DNA of 64,000 nucleotides from Acetobacteraceae bacterium (GTDB lineage: Bacteria; Pseudomonadota; Alphaproteobacteria; Acetobacterales; Acetobacteraceae): positions 1-64,000 of the forward strand of contig CANJJS010000019.1 of the NCBI GenBank assembly GCA_947474705.1, written 5' to 3'. Both the position numbers and the translations under genes were made by a program. Of the stretch, positions 55,205 to 63,391 are shown one piece after another (position 1 is the first letter of the stretch; every line of letters starts with the position of its first letter). The notes under the pieces are model-generated. The model made no database searches. It was not told the DNA's origin and saw only the letters and a program-made list of their open reading frames with translations.

Positions 55205-56527
55205 ATGGAGTCCATCGAAACCCGTACGATGGCGAAGGTATCGCGACGTTTGATACCGTTCGTCATCATTTGCTATTTCGTCGCGTATCTCGACCGGGTG
55301 AATCTGAGTTTCGCCGCGCTGGAAATGAACAAGGACCTCAAGTTCTCGTCCACTGTTTACGGCATTGGCGCCGGCGCGTTCTTCATCAGCTACTTCCTGT
55401 TGGAAACCCCTTCCAACCTGATCCTGCTGCGCATGGGCGCGCGGCGCTGGATCGCGCGGATCATGTTCACCTGGGGTATCCTGTCCGGCAGCATGGCGTT
55501 CATCTGGAACGACACCAGCTTCTACATCGTCCGCTTTCTGTTCGGCGCGGCCGAGGCCGGATTCTTCCCGGGCATTCTGTATTACCTGACCCTCTACTTT
55601 CCGGCCGTTTACCGCGCCCGCATGGTCAGCATGTACATGGTCGCGATTCCGGTGTCCGCCGTTATCGGCTCCCCGCTCTCGACCTCCATCCTCTACATGG
55701 ACGGCATTCTCGGCCTGCGCGGCTGGCAATGGGTCTTCATCACCGAGGCCATTCCGGCCCTGATCCTGTCGGTCGTGACCTGGTTCTACATGACGGAGAA
55801 CCCCTCGGTCGCCAACTGGCTCGATAAAGACGAGCGCGAATGGCTGGTCAAACGCCAGGAAGCGGAAGTGCGCCAGATCGAGGCCTCGCACGGCATGTCC
55901 GTGTGGGAGGTCATGAAGAACCCCAAGGTCCTGGCTTTGGGCCTGATCGGTTACGGCATCGCCAGCGAGATCTACGGCCTGACCTACTTCCTGCCGCAGA
56001 TCGTCAAGCAGTTCGGGCTGTCCAACATGCAGACGGGCTTTGTCTCCGCGATCCCCTTCGCGGTCGGCGCCCTGGCGATGATCTGGTACGGCAAACGCTC
56101 CGACCGGTTGCTGGAACGGCGTTCCCACACCGCGGTGACCTTCCTGATCACGGCGATCGGGCTGATCATGACGGCGGTCAGCCCGAACCCGTATTTCCGG
56201 CTGTTCGGACTGTGCGTGGCCTCGTTCGGCGCGTTTTCCGTCCTGCCTGTGTTCTGGTCGATGCCGACGGCCTTCCTGTCCGGCGCGGCGGCGGCGGCGG
56301 GCGTGGCCTATATCAACTCGATCGCCAATATCGCGGGGTTCGCGGGCAGTTACATGATGGGCTTCCTGCGCGATCTGACCGGTAGTTACGACACCGGACT
56401 GCTGGTCATCGCGGCGATCTGCAACGTGGCGGCCTTCACGACGATGTGCATCAAGCACGAAAACGCCGTGGAACAAGCGCCCATGGAAGACGACGCCTCG
56501 CCCGGCAAGGTCGCCGAGATCGTCTGA
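55205..56527 (+). CDS. MFS transporter, anion:cation symporter (ACS) type
   Basis: A 440-residue twelve-helix transporter. CYFVAYLDRVNLSFAALEMN and LLETPSNLILLRMGARRWIARIMFTWG (in part) are the signature of the ACS family, which includes carriers of sugar acids, phthalate and tartrate. FLFGAAEAGFFPGILYYLTLYFP (in part) is the second typical segment. It starts behind GGAGGGGA. It is on the strand opposite to the glutamate-cyclase pair and separated from it by the repeat element, so the substrate link is only a possibility. Confidence 0.9.
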   Translation: MESIETRTMAKVSRRLIPFVIICYFVAYLDRVNLSFAALEMNKDLKFSSTVYGIGAGAFFISYFLLETPSNLILLRMGARRWIARIMFTWGILSGSMAFIWNDTSFYIVRFLFGAAEAGFFPGILYYLTLYFPAVYRARMVSMYMVAIPVSAVIGSPLSTSILYMDGILGLRGWQWVFITEAIPALILSVVTWFYMTENPSVANWLDKDEREWLVKRQEAEVRQIEASHGMSVWEVMKNPKVLALGLIGYGIASEIYGLTYFLPQIVKQFGLSNMQTGFVSAIPFAVGALAMIWYGKRSDRLLERRSHTAVTFLITAIGLIMTAVSPNPYFRLFGLCVASFGAFSVLPVFWSMPTAFLSGAAAAAGVAYINSIANIAGFAGSYMMGFLRDLTGSYDTGLLVIAAICNVAAFTTMCIKHENAVEQAPMEDDASPGKVAEIV

Positions 56528-56554
56528 GGCCGGGGGCGAGGCCCAGGGGCGTCG

Positions 56555-56806
56555 AGGGGGGAACCGCCGGGGCTTTGCCCCGGACCCCACGAGGGCTTTG
56601 CCCCCAACGGGCCCTTGGGACCCTACCAGGGCGGGGGCCCTGGACCCATTTAGTTGGGGTGTTCGAAGAAGGGGGGCCATCCGAGGCGGTCCAACCGCCA
56701 CTGTAGGCCCCCCTTCTTCGAACACCCCAAACAGACGGCATCCAAGGCCCTGCCTTGGCGGGTTCGAAGGGCAGCGCCCTCGCGGGGTCCGGGGCAAAGC
56801 CCCAGC
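56555..56806 (+). repeat. Palindromic intergenic repeat element, copy 2
   Basis: This fills the 305-base gap between the MFS gene and the DUF4392 gene. The core is a perfect 25-bp inverted repeat (56654-56678 with 56706-56730; arms TTGGGGTGTTCG to GGGGGGCC) around a 27-base loop containing GGCGGT-CCA-ACCGCC. The flanks share with copy 1 the segments ACCAGGGCGGGGGCCCTGG plus ACCCATTTA, and GGCATCCAAGGCCCTGCC. The arms differ from copy 1 at several positions, yet each copy stays self-complementary. Confidence 0.85.
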
Positions 56807-56832
56807 GTATCCTCCCCCGGGACCCCCGGTCT

Positions 56833-57711
56833 CTATCCCCCGGCCGCGGCTTTCACCGTGGCCAGCACAGCCGCATGGGCTGCGAGCGAGAGGCCGTCGA
56901 TCGTCGCCTCTCGCCGCAGTGTTACCCCGTCCACCGCTGGTCCGTGGGTCACCATCGCCGTCACGACGCGGCGGTCGATCTCTGGGTCGAGGCAGGCCAG
57001 CAGCGCCGCCCGGTGCAGGGGCAGCGCGATCGCCAGCCCCGCGATCAACCCATAGGCGCCCCAGTGCGACACGCCCGCGGCGATCAAATGATCGGCCGGC
57101 GTGACGCAGGCGATGCGGCCGCCGAACTTCACCTCCGACGCGATCAAACCCGGGGGGAGGGCGCCCATTCCGATCTCGTTGCCGCCGTCGCCGATGGCGA
57201 CCGTGCGCCAGGGACCGGCGGCGAAGACGTGGTCGAGCGGGGCGGCATGGGCGCCGATATCCTCGCCGCGCATGTTGCGGGGGCGTCCATCGGCGCTGAG
57301 CCCGCAGCGCTCGATGGCGACGATCCAATCGATGCCGTGGCCGCGCCACGCCGCGATCGTGTCCGCGAGATCGGCGTCCGGCGCCACCGCGTCGACGGGC
57401 GCGGTACCGGCCAATGCGGCCTCGCAGGCCGCGCGGCAACTTTCGTCGGTCAGGACCCGGCAGGGGACACCCATCGCCGCGAAAGCCAGCGCCAGCAGGG
57501 CCGCCCCGGCCGGTCCGTCGGTCTCCGCCGCCGGGGGCATCCCCTTCGGCACGAAAAACCCGGTCAGAATGCCGGCGTGGCGGATCGGCGCGGCGGACAA
57601 GGCCTCGACCGCGCCGAACAGTCCGCCCTTGGCCGCGGCGAACAATCCCGTGGCGTCCCGGCCCACCTCGCGATGGATCAGGTCCTCGATCCGGGCGATC
57701 CGATCCCGCAC
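56833..57711 (-). CDS. DUF4392 protein, D-glutamate cyclase C-terminal-like
   Basis: A 292-residue protein beginning at GTG 57711. It has IEDLIHREVGRDATGLFAAAK, then TGFFVPKGMPPAAETDGPAGA, AIERCGLSADGRPRNMRGEDI and VAIGDGGNEIGMGALP. These are hallmarks of the DUF4392 family, equal to the C-terminal half of vertebrate D-glutamate cyclase DGLUCY, which turns D-glutamate into 5-oxo-D-proline. The GTG overlaps the upstream gene's stop as TAGTG, so the two are coupled. Activity in bacteria is family inference. Confidence 0.85.
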   Translation of the reverse strand: MRDRIARIEDLIHREVGRDATGLFAAAKGGLFGAVEALSAAPIRHAGILTGFFVPKGMPPAAETDGPAGAALLALAFAAMGVPCRVLTDESCRAACEAALAGTAPVDAVAPDADLADTIAAWRGHGIDWIVAIERCGLSADGRPRNMRGEDIGAHAAPLDHVFAAGPWRTVAIGDGGNEIGMGALPPGLIASEVKFGGRIACVTPADHLIAAGVSHWGAYGLIAGLAIALPLHRAALLACLDPEIDRRVVTAMVTHGPAVDGVTLRREATIDGLSLAAHAAVLATVKAAAGG

Positions 57712-58511
57712 TACAGCACGGCGAGTTTCGTGTTTTTCAGATCCGTGATCAGCATCATCCCCGGCGCGTGGGTGATGCAGAACGGCGGTTTCACCTGCGC
57801 GATCGCCGCCTGCGGCGTCACCCCGCAGGCCCAGAACACCGGCAACTCGTCCGCGCCGACCGGCACGGCGTCGCCGTAATCCGGCTTCGAAATGTCGGGA
57901 ATCCCGATCGCCTCGGGCAGGCCGAGATGCACCGGCGCCCCGTGCACCGAGGGAAAGCGCGAGGTGATCTGCACCGCCCGGATCGCGTCGGCCGGTTTCA
58001 TCGGCCGCATCGACACCACCATCGGCCCGGAAAACACGCCCGCCGTCACGCACGGAATATTCGTCCGGTACATCGGCACGTTGCAATCGAGCGCGATGTG
58101 CCGGACTTCGATCCCATCGGCGACCAAGGCTTCCTCGAAGGAAAACGAGCAGCCGATCGCGAAGCCCACGAGGTCGTCGCGCCAGACATCGCGGACATCC
58201 AACGGCTCGTCCACCAGCACGCCGTCGCGCCAGACGCGGTAGCGCGGCAGATCGGTGCGCATGTCGATGTCGTGCCCCAGCGACGGAAAGAACGGCGAGC
58301 CCGCGTCGGACACCGCCAGCACCGGGCACGGCCGAGGGTTGGCCTGCGCGAACCGGAGGAAATCGTGCGCCAGATCTTTCGGCAAAATCACCAGATTCGC
58401 CTGAACATTTCCCGGCGCCAGGCCCGAGGTTGGGCCCGTGAACGCGCCCATGCGAATGCGCCGCCGTTCCGTGACCCCCGCCTTTTCCGAAACATCGGCG
58501 ATCGCGTTCAT
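57711..58511 (-). CDS. DUF1445/UPF0317 protein, D-glutamate cyclase N-terminal-like
   Basis: A 266-residue protein of the UPF0317 family (putative hydro-lyase). It shows [19 protein letters not shown], then [34 protein letters not shown] and [14 protein letters not shown] with [12 protein letters not shown] at the end. This family forms the N-terminal half of DGLUCY. The downstream gene encodes the C-terminal half, so the enzyme is split into two subunits here. ATG 58511; the 220 bases before it hold no gene. Confidence 0.87.
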   Translation of the reverse strand: MNAIADVSEKAGVTERRRIRMGAFTGPTSGLAPGNVQANLVILPKDLAHDFLRFAQANPRPCPVLAVSDAGSPFFPSLGHDIDMRTDLPRYRVWRDGVLVDEPLDVRDVWRDDLVGFAIGCSFSFEEALVADGIEVRHIALDCNVPMYRTNIPCVTAGVFSGPMVVSMRPMKPADAIRAVQITSRFPSVHGAPVHLGLPEAIGIPDISKPDYGDAVPVGADELPVFWACGVTPQAAIAQVKPPFCITHAPGMMLITDLKNTKLAVL

Positions 58512-58731
58512 GCGGCATCCTCCCATCTCGACGTGCCTCACGCTATCAGGTTTCCCGATCCGTGCGAGGGCCTTCGTCCGATTTTCCGCCGGTTTTTGTC
58601 CGCATGAGTTTGGCGGCGGAGCTTCGAGGGATGGACCCCGCCGGCCATAAGCCGTGGCGCGCCCGGCGGTCCGGTCAGGCGCACCCGCACGGAGAGAGGC
58701 CGCGTCGGGAACCCGGCGCTTTTGTCCCCGG

Positions 58732-59679
58732 TTACAACGCGCCCCGCGACCGAAGGTAAGGTTCCAGGATCGGCCCCCAGATCGCCGGCCCGCCGCGGCC
58801 GTTGAACAGACCGTGCCCGTCGGCGCCAAACGGCCCGAGCCGGTGCAAGACCGCCTGGCCACCCGCCTGGGTGAACCGAAAGTGCAAATCCGACGCGATT
58901 TGAGGGGCGAAGAACGAGTCGTTTTCCGTATACACCCACACCATCGGCGTCGTCGCCGTCTCCCCCAGCTTCCCCGCCGCCTGGGCCAATTGGTCCGCGC
59001 GGCAGTTGCGATTGGGCTGGTTGTTCACCCGCCCGCCGCGCCCGCCGGCCATGCTGACCATTGCCGCGACCTTGGGATGGGGCATGCTGTTGTATCCCAG
59101 AGCCGCCCATCCCCCTGCGGACTGACCCACGACGATCGCCCCGTTCGGCTTCGCGTAAGGGAGGCCGGTGGCGTAAACGACCAGCGCGTCGAGATCGCGC
59201 GCGCTCTCCCGCGCTGACGCCACATAACGCTCGGCCACGCAACTCTCGCCAACGGCCTCGGCGAAGGGCCCGCCGGTTTCGCCAAAGCCGCGGCGCAGAC
59301 CGAAAACCACCAGATACCCTCGGGCGAGAAACCAGCGCGCGGCTTCCCCTTCGCAAGACGAGGGGCGGTAGGTGGGCCGGTCGGCGGCGATGGCGGGGCT
59401 GCCATGGGCGATGACCGCGACACGGGCGGGCGCCTCGCCCGGCGGGCGGCATATCCGCGTGTGCAGCAGATGCGCCTGCCCCTCCCGGTCGACCAATGGA
59501 ACTTTGTGAATACGTTCGCGGGTGGGCCCGGTTTCCTGCCCCACTGGCCCCGCGACGCCAAAGCCCACGGCCGGGGCGCCCGTGGGGCCGCACGCTGTTA
59601 ATATCGCGAGGCTGGCGCGGGCGGCCCACCTTGCGATCGCGGCGGACAGGCCCAGGGGCGGATGTTTAGACAATCGCAT
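58732..59679 (-). CDS. Alpha/beta hydrolase lipoprotein
   Basis: A 315-residue exported hydrolase. The N-terminus has a basic region and lipobox LTAC (Cys30). The nucleophile is in [14 protein letters not shown], the Asp in [10 protein letters not shown] and the His in GADGHGLF, a complete triad of the dienelactone-hydrolase type. [16 protein letters not shown] is the oxyanion region. Its start overlaps the end of the monooxygenase gene by 14 bases, so it may cleave the ester that enzyme makes. Confidence 0.82.
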   Translation of the reverse strand: MRLSKHPPLGLSAAIARWAARASLAILTACGPTGAPAVGFGVAGPVGQETGPTRERIHKVPLVDREGQAHLLHTRICRPPGEAPARVAVIAHGSPAIAADRPTYRPSSCEGEAARWFLARGYLVVFGLRRGFGETGGPFAEAVGESCVAERYVASARESARDLDALVVYATGLPYAKPNGAIVVGQSAGGWAALGYNSMPHPKVAAMVSMAGGRGGRVNNQPNRNCRADQLAQAAGKLGETATTPMVWVYTENDSFFAPQIASDLHFRFTQAGGQAVLHRLGPFGADGHGLFNGRGGPAIWGPILEPYLRSRGAL

Positions 59680-61606
59680 AGTCCTCGCGATTGAGTTTCT
59701 CGGTCATCGCGCGATAATCGATCAACCGGAATGGAGAGTTTGTGACAACGCGGCCGTGTTTGTTCTTGTACCAGTTGCCGACGCCGCGGTGTGCCCAGAC
59801 CATTTTCGCGTGGGTTTCGTCCAGGTGCTCGTTAAACCGGTCGTGCGGGTCCTGTTTGACCTCCATCGCCTTCGCGCCGGTTTCCAGCAATTCCCGCAGG
59901 CATTGCATGATGTACCGGACCTGGCATTCCGTGTGGTAGATCGCGCTGCCGCCATGCGCCAGGTTCGTTCCGGGCCCGTAGAGCATGAACAGATTCGGAA
60001 ATCCGGGCGCGGCGATCCCGAGATAGGCGCGCGGATCGTCGTCGCCCCATGCGTCGCGGATGGTTTTTCCGCCTTTGCCGGCGATGTGCATTGGCGCCAG
60101 CATGCGTTGGGCGTCGAAGCCGGTGGCGAGCACCAGGATATCGGCGGGGTAATGCTGTCCGGATTTCGTTGTGACGCCATCGGGGTCGATCCGCGCGATC
60201 GGATCGGTCACGAGTTCGACATTGTCGCGGGTCAGAGATTTGTACCAGTAATTGTCTCGCAACATCCGCTTTCCGTAGGGCGGATAGGGCGGCACGACCT
60301 TGGCCACCAGGTTTTCGTCGCCGTTCACCTGCCCGCGGATATAGGCGATGATGTCGTCGCGGAATTTCTGGTTGGTCGCGTTCAGCGACTGGTCCGGCAT
60401 GTTCCAGGCGGGATCGACGTGGAGCGACGGGTGCAGCCCGTCCGACGAGGCCCACAGCAACTGGAACCGGTACCACTTCGAATAGAACGGGATGGATTTC
60501 ATCGCCGCCCGTTTCCCGGCGCTGACCGACTTGTGATAATTCGCGTTATAGACGGCCCAGTGCGCGGACCGTTGGAAGATGGTGAGTTTCTCAACATCGG
60601 GCGCGATCGTCGGGCCGACCTGCATGCCGGACGCGCCGGTGCCGATCATGGCGACGCGCTTGCCTTTCAGATCGACGGAATGATCCCATCGCGCGGTATG
60701 GAACGCCGGTCCCTTGAAGTCCTTCAGGCCGGGAAAATCGGGAACCGAGGGCCGGTTCAACGCCCCAACGGCACTGATAAAGGCGTTGACGTCGCCGGCC
60801 TCTTCCTTGCCCGTGGCATCGCGCGTCGCGAGCCGCCACAGCGCGCGCTTTTCGTCGTAGATCGCGGAGACAACCTCTGTCTCGAAACGAATGTGCCGGC
60901 GAATGTCGTATTGATCGGCGAGGCGTTCCAGATATTGCCACAATTCGTCGCGCTTGGAAAAATGGTCGGGCCAGTCGTGGTTTGGCTCGAACGACAAGGA
61001 ATAAAAATGGTTGGGCGTATCGACGCCGCAGCCGGGATAGGAGTTTTCCAGCCAGGTGCCGCCAACGGTTTTGTTCTTTTCGTAGATGAGGAACGGAATG
61101 CCCGCCTCTTGCATTTTGATCGCCATGCACAGCCCGGACACGCCCGCGCCGACGATGGCCACCTTGAACGCCGCCAGCACCTCCGGCGCCGGTTTGGCGC
61201 GCCAGTGCACGGTTTTCGGGTCCTGGTCGTCGAGCATCGTCTCCTCGACGATCATCGGCATGTATTCTTCCGGCACCGGCCCGCCCACGCCCGCCGCCAG
61301 CATTTTTCGCAGCAGCGCCGGCGGCGGTTCGGCCGGAAGCGGTTTGCCGCTGAGCGAATACTCGCGCAGCACCTCCTTCACCCGGACCCGTACGCGTTGC
61401 TTCAACGCTTCCGGCACTGACTCCTGGAAATTCCAGGGGCCATTGATATGCGCGCCGACCTCGTCCAGCCAGTGTTCCTCGCCGCTGAGATGCACCAGCA
61501 CCATCAGCAGCGGCGCGATGTCGGCGCCTTGCAGCGCCAGGTCCAGCAAGGCCTCGTCGGCGACGAGCGCATGCAGATCGGTCCCGATTCGTGTGATCTC
61601 GTTCAT
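59666..61606 (-). CDS. Baeyer-Villiger monooxygenase (HAPMO-like)
   Basis: A 646-residue flavoprotein with a long N-terminal extension (about 1-145), as in 4-hydroxyacetophenone monooxygenase. The FAD site is VAIVGAGVSGLCMA (about 149-162), the type I fingerprint FKGPAFHTARWD is at 297-308, and the NADPH site is MIGTGASGMQV (320-330). These enzymes insert oxygen beside a ketone to give an ester or lactone. ATG 61606 follows AGGAGA. It sits 13 bases after the SDR gene and overlaps the hydrolase gene. Confidence 0.92.
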   Translation of the reverse strand: MNEITRIGTDLHALVADEALLDLALQGADIAPLLMVLVHLSGEEHWLDEVGAHINGPWNFQESVPEALKQRVRVRVKEVLREYSLSGKPLPAEPPPALLRKMLAAGVGGPVPEEYMPMIVEETMLDDQDPKTVHWRAKPAPEVLAAFKVAIVGAGVSGLCMAIKMQEAGIPFLIYEKNKTVGGTWLENSYPGCGVDTPNHFYSLSFEPNHDWPDHFSKRDELWQYLERLADQYDIRRHIRFETEVVSAIYDEKRALWRLATRDATGKEEAGDVNAFISAVGALNRPSVPDFPGLKDFKGPAFHTARWDHSVDLKGKRVAMIGTGASGMQVGPTIAPDVEKLTIFQRSAHWAVYNANYHKSVSAGKRAAMKSIPFYSKWYRFQLLWASSDGLHPSLHVDPAWNMPDQSLNATNQKFRDDIIAYIRGQVNGDENLVAKVVPPYPPYGKRMLRDNYWYKSLTRDNVELVTDPIARIDPDGVTTKSGQHYPADILVLATGFDAQRMLAPMHIAGKGGKTIRDAWGDDDPRAYLGIAAPGFPNLFMLYGPGTNLAHGGSAIYHTECQVRYIMQCLRELLETGAKAMEVKQDPHDRFNEHLDETHAKMVWAHRGVGNWYKNKHGRVVTNSPFRLIDYRAMTEKLNREDYAIV

Positions 61607-61619
61607 GCCGGAAATCTCC

Positions 61620-62387
61620 TCAGATCGCCATGTATCCGCCATCGACGTTGTAACACGCGCCGCTGACGTAAGAGCTCCGGTCGGAGCACAGGAACAGCAC
61701 CATTTCGCCGATTTCCTCGGGCTTGCCCATGCGGCCGAAGGGCACCTGGCCCATCAGTTGTTCGCCCCGGCGGCGCATCGTGTCCTCGGTCATTTTGGTC
61801 TCGATATAGCCGGGACAGACCGCGTTCACGCGGATATTGTCCTTCGCGTATTCGATCGCCGCCGTCTTGGTCAGGCCGAGCACGCCATGCTTCGCCGCGA
61901 CATAGGCGGACGAGGTCGGCAATCCGATCAGCCCCGCGATCGAACCCGTGTTCACGATTTTGCCGCCGCCCTGCGCGAGCATTTGCACGATCTCATGCTT
62001 CATGCACAGCCAGACGCCCTTCAGGTTTACCCCGATCATCCGGTCGAACGACTCGTCCGCCCATTCATGCGTCCGCTTCCCCGCGGCATCGACCTGATAC
62101 CCCGCGATGCCCGCGTTGTTGAACGCGCAGTCGATCCGGCCATAGGCGCTGACCACCGCCGCCACCATCGCCTGGACCGCGCCGGTCTCGGTCACATCGC
62201 CGCTCAGCGCGATCGCCTGCCCGCCCGCCTTGTTCACCAGATCGACCGTCTCCGCCGCCGCGTCGCGGGAGGCGTCCGCGATCGCGAGGCGGGCGCCTTC
62301 GCGCGCGAAAATCAGCGCCGTCGCCCGTCCGATGCCGCCGCCGCCGCCGGTGATCAGCGCCGATTTGCCTTCAAGCAATCCCGTCAT
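61620..62387 (-). CDS. Short-chain dehydrogenase/reductase
   Basis: A 255-residue SDR. ALITGGGGGIGRATALIFA is the cofactor loop with Asp in AIADAS (NAD preference); NNAGIAG, the Ser in NTGSIAGLIG and YVAAKHG give the catalytic set. It ends YNVDGGYMAI. As first gene of the SDR-BVMO-hydrolase run it may oxidise an alcohol to the ketone used next. RBS GGAGGGAACC precedes the ATG. It is divergent from the TetR gene. Confidence 0.92.
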   Translation of the reverse strand: MTGLLEGKSALITGGGGGIGRATALIFAREGARLAIADASRDAAAETVDLVNKAGGQAIALSGDVTETGAVQAMVAAVVSAYGRIDCAFNNAGIAGYQVDAAGKRTHEWADESFDRMIGVNLKGVWLCMKHEIVQMLAQGGGKIVNTGSIAGLIGLPTSSAYVAAKHGVLGLTKTAAIEYAKDNIRVNAVCPGYIETKMTEDTMRRRGEQLMGQVPFGRMGKPEEIGEMVLFLCSDRSSYVSGACYNVDGGYMAI

Positions 62388-62428
62388 GGTTCCCTCCTCC
62401 GCGTTGGCCCGCAGGCTACTCGCCGGTA

Positions 62429-62444
62429 GACTTTCAATCCAGTC
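62429..62444. promoter_or_regulatory. Possible TetR operator
   Basis: GACT-N8-AGTC (62429-62444) lies in the 79-base gap between the divergent SDR and TetR genes. The half-sites are short, so the match could be chance, but the place is where a TetR autoregulator would bind. Confidence 0.25.
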
Positions 62445-62466
62445 CGTTTCCGCGTAAGCTCGGTCG

Positions 62467-63066
62467 ATGCGAGACGAAATCCTGGCCTACAAACGCGAAC
62501 GCATCCTCGAAGAAGCCGTCAAACTCTTCTACGAACGCGGATTCACGGGCACGACCCTGGACGATATCGCGGCGGAGCTGGGGGTCACCAAACCCTTCAT
62601 CTACACGCATTTCCGCGGCAAGGTCGAACTCTTGGCCGCCCTGTGCAAACCGACCATCGAGATGTCGCTGGCCGCCGTCGCCGACGCCGCCGCGGGCACC
62701 GGCACACCGACCGAGAAACTGCGCCACGCGATCGTGGGGTTCACCAAGGTCGTGCTGCAACGCCAGCCCAACATCGCGATTTACTTCCGCGAGGAAAAAA
62801 ACCTCGCCCCCGCCGCGCTCGCGGAAATCAACGTGTTGCGCCGGGAGTTCGACCACGTCCTGTCGGGCCTGCTGCGCGATGGGGTGGTGGCGGGTGCTTT
62901 CGAAATCGACGACCAGTCCCTCGCCGCCCTCGCCCTTGGGGGCATGATCTCCTGGGCGTACACATGGTACCGGCCCGGCGGGCGCCTGGATATCGACGCC
63001 ACCGCCGATCGGATGGCCAACCTGGCCCTGCGCATGGCGGGCGTACGGATACCCGTTCCCGCCTGA
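62467..63066 (+). CDS. TetR-family transcriptional regulator
   Basis: A 199-residue regulator. The N-terminal helix-turn-helix is ILEEAVKLFYERGFTGTTLDDIAAELGVTKPFIYTHFRGKVELL in part (about 12-60). The C-terminal ligand domain includes IAIYFREEKNLAP. It is divergent from the SDR-BVMO-hydrolase operon with a 79-base gap, so it probably represses that operon and its own gene, released by the pathway substrate or product. Confidence 0.92.
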   Translation: MRDEILAYKRERILEEAVKLFYERGFTGTTLDDIAAELGVTKPFIYTHFRGKVELLAALCKPTIEMSLAAVADAAAGTGTPTEKLRHAIVGFTKVVLQRQPNIAIYFREEKNLAPAALAEINVLRREFDHVLSGLLRDGVVAGAFEIDDQSLAALALGGMISWAYTWYRPGGRLDIDATADRMANLALRMAGVRIPVPA

Positions 63067-63142
63067 TTTCCGGTTTATTTCCTCTGGACAGGCCTGGCAC
63101 GGGCAGGCAAACCCGGCGCAACCCGGCGGAGAAACCTGACCC

Positions 63143-63391
63143 ATGACCCCGATCGACATCGCGCGCGTGCAGGCTTATCTGCGAAAACTGTTCAGCAACA
63201 ACCTGATCCGTATCGTCCCGCCCGCGCGCAAGGGATTGTCGGTCGAATTCGCGGTCGGCGAGGAAATTCTCGGCACCGTCTATAAAGACACCGAGGACGG
63301 CGACGTCTCCTACTCCGTCACGCTGACAATTCTGGACGAGGACCTGCCCGACGTTCAGGCAAGCCCGGCGCCCTCGCCCCGGCGGCGCTGA
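63143..63391 (+). CDS. DUF3126 family protein
   Basis: An 82-residue small protein. VQAYLRKLFSNNLIRIVPP, then EFAVGEEILGTVYKDTEDGDVSY match the DUF3126 family, a group of small alphaproteobacterial proteins of unknown role. The last 15 residues (QASPAPSPRRR) exceed the family's usual end and overlap the convergent hypothetical gene. ATG follows GGAGAAACC. Confidence 0.85.
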   Translation: MTPIDIARVQAYLRKLFSNNLIRIVPPARKGLSVEFAVGEEILGTVYKDTEDGDVSYSVTLTILDEDLPDVQASPAPSPRRR

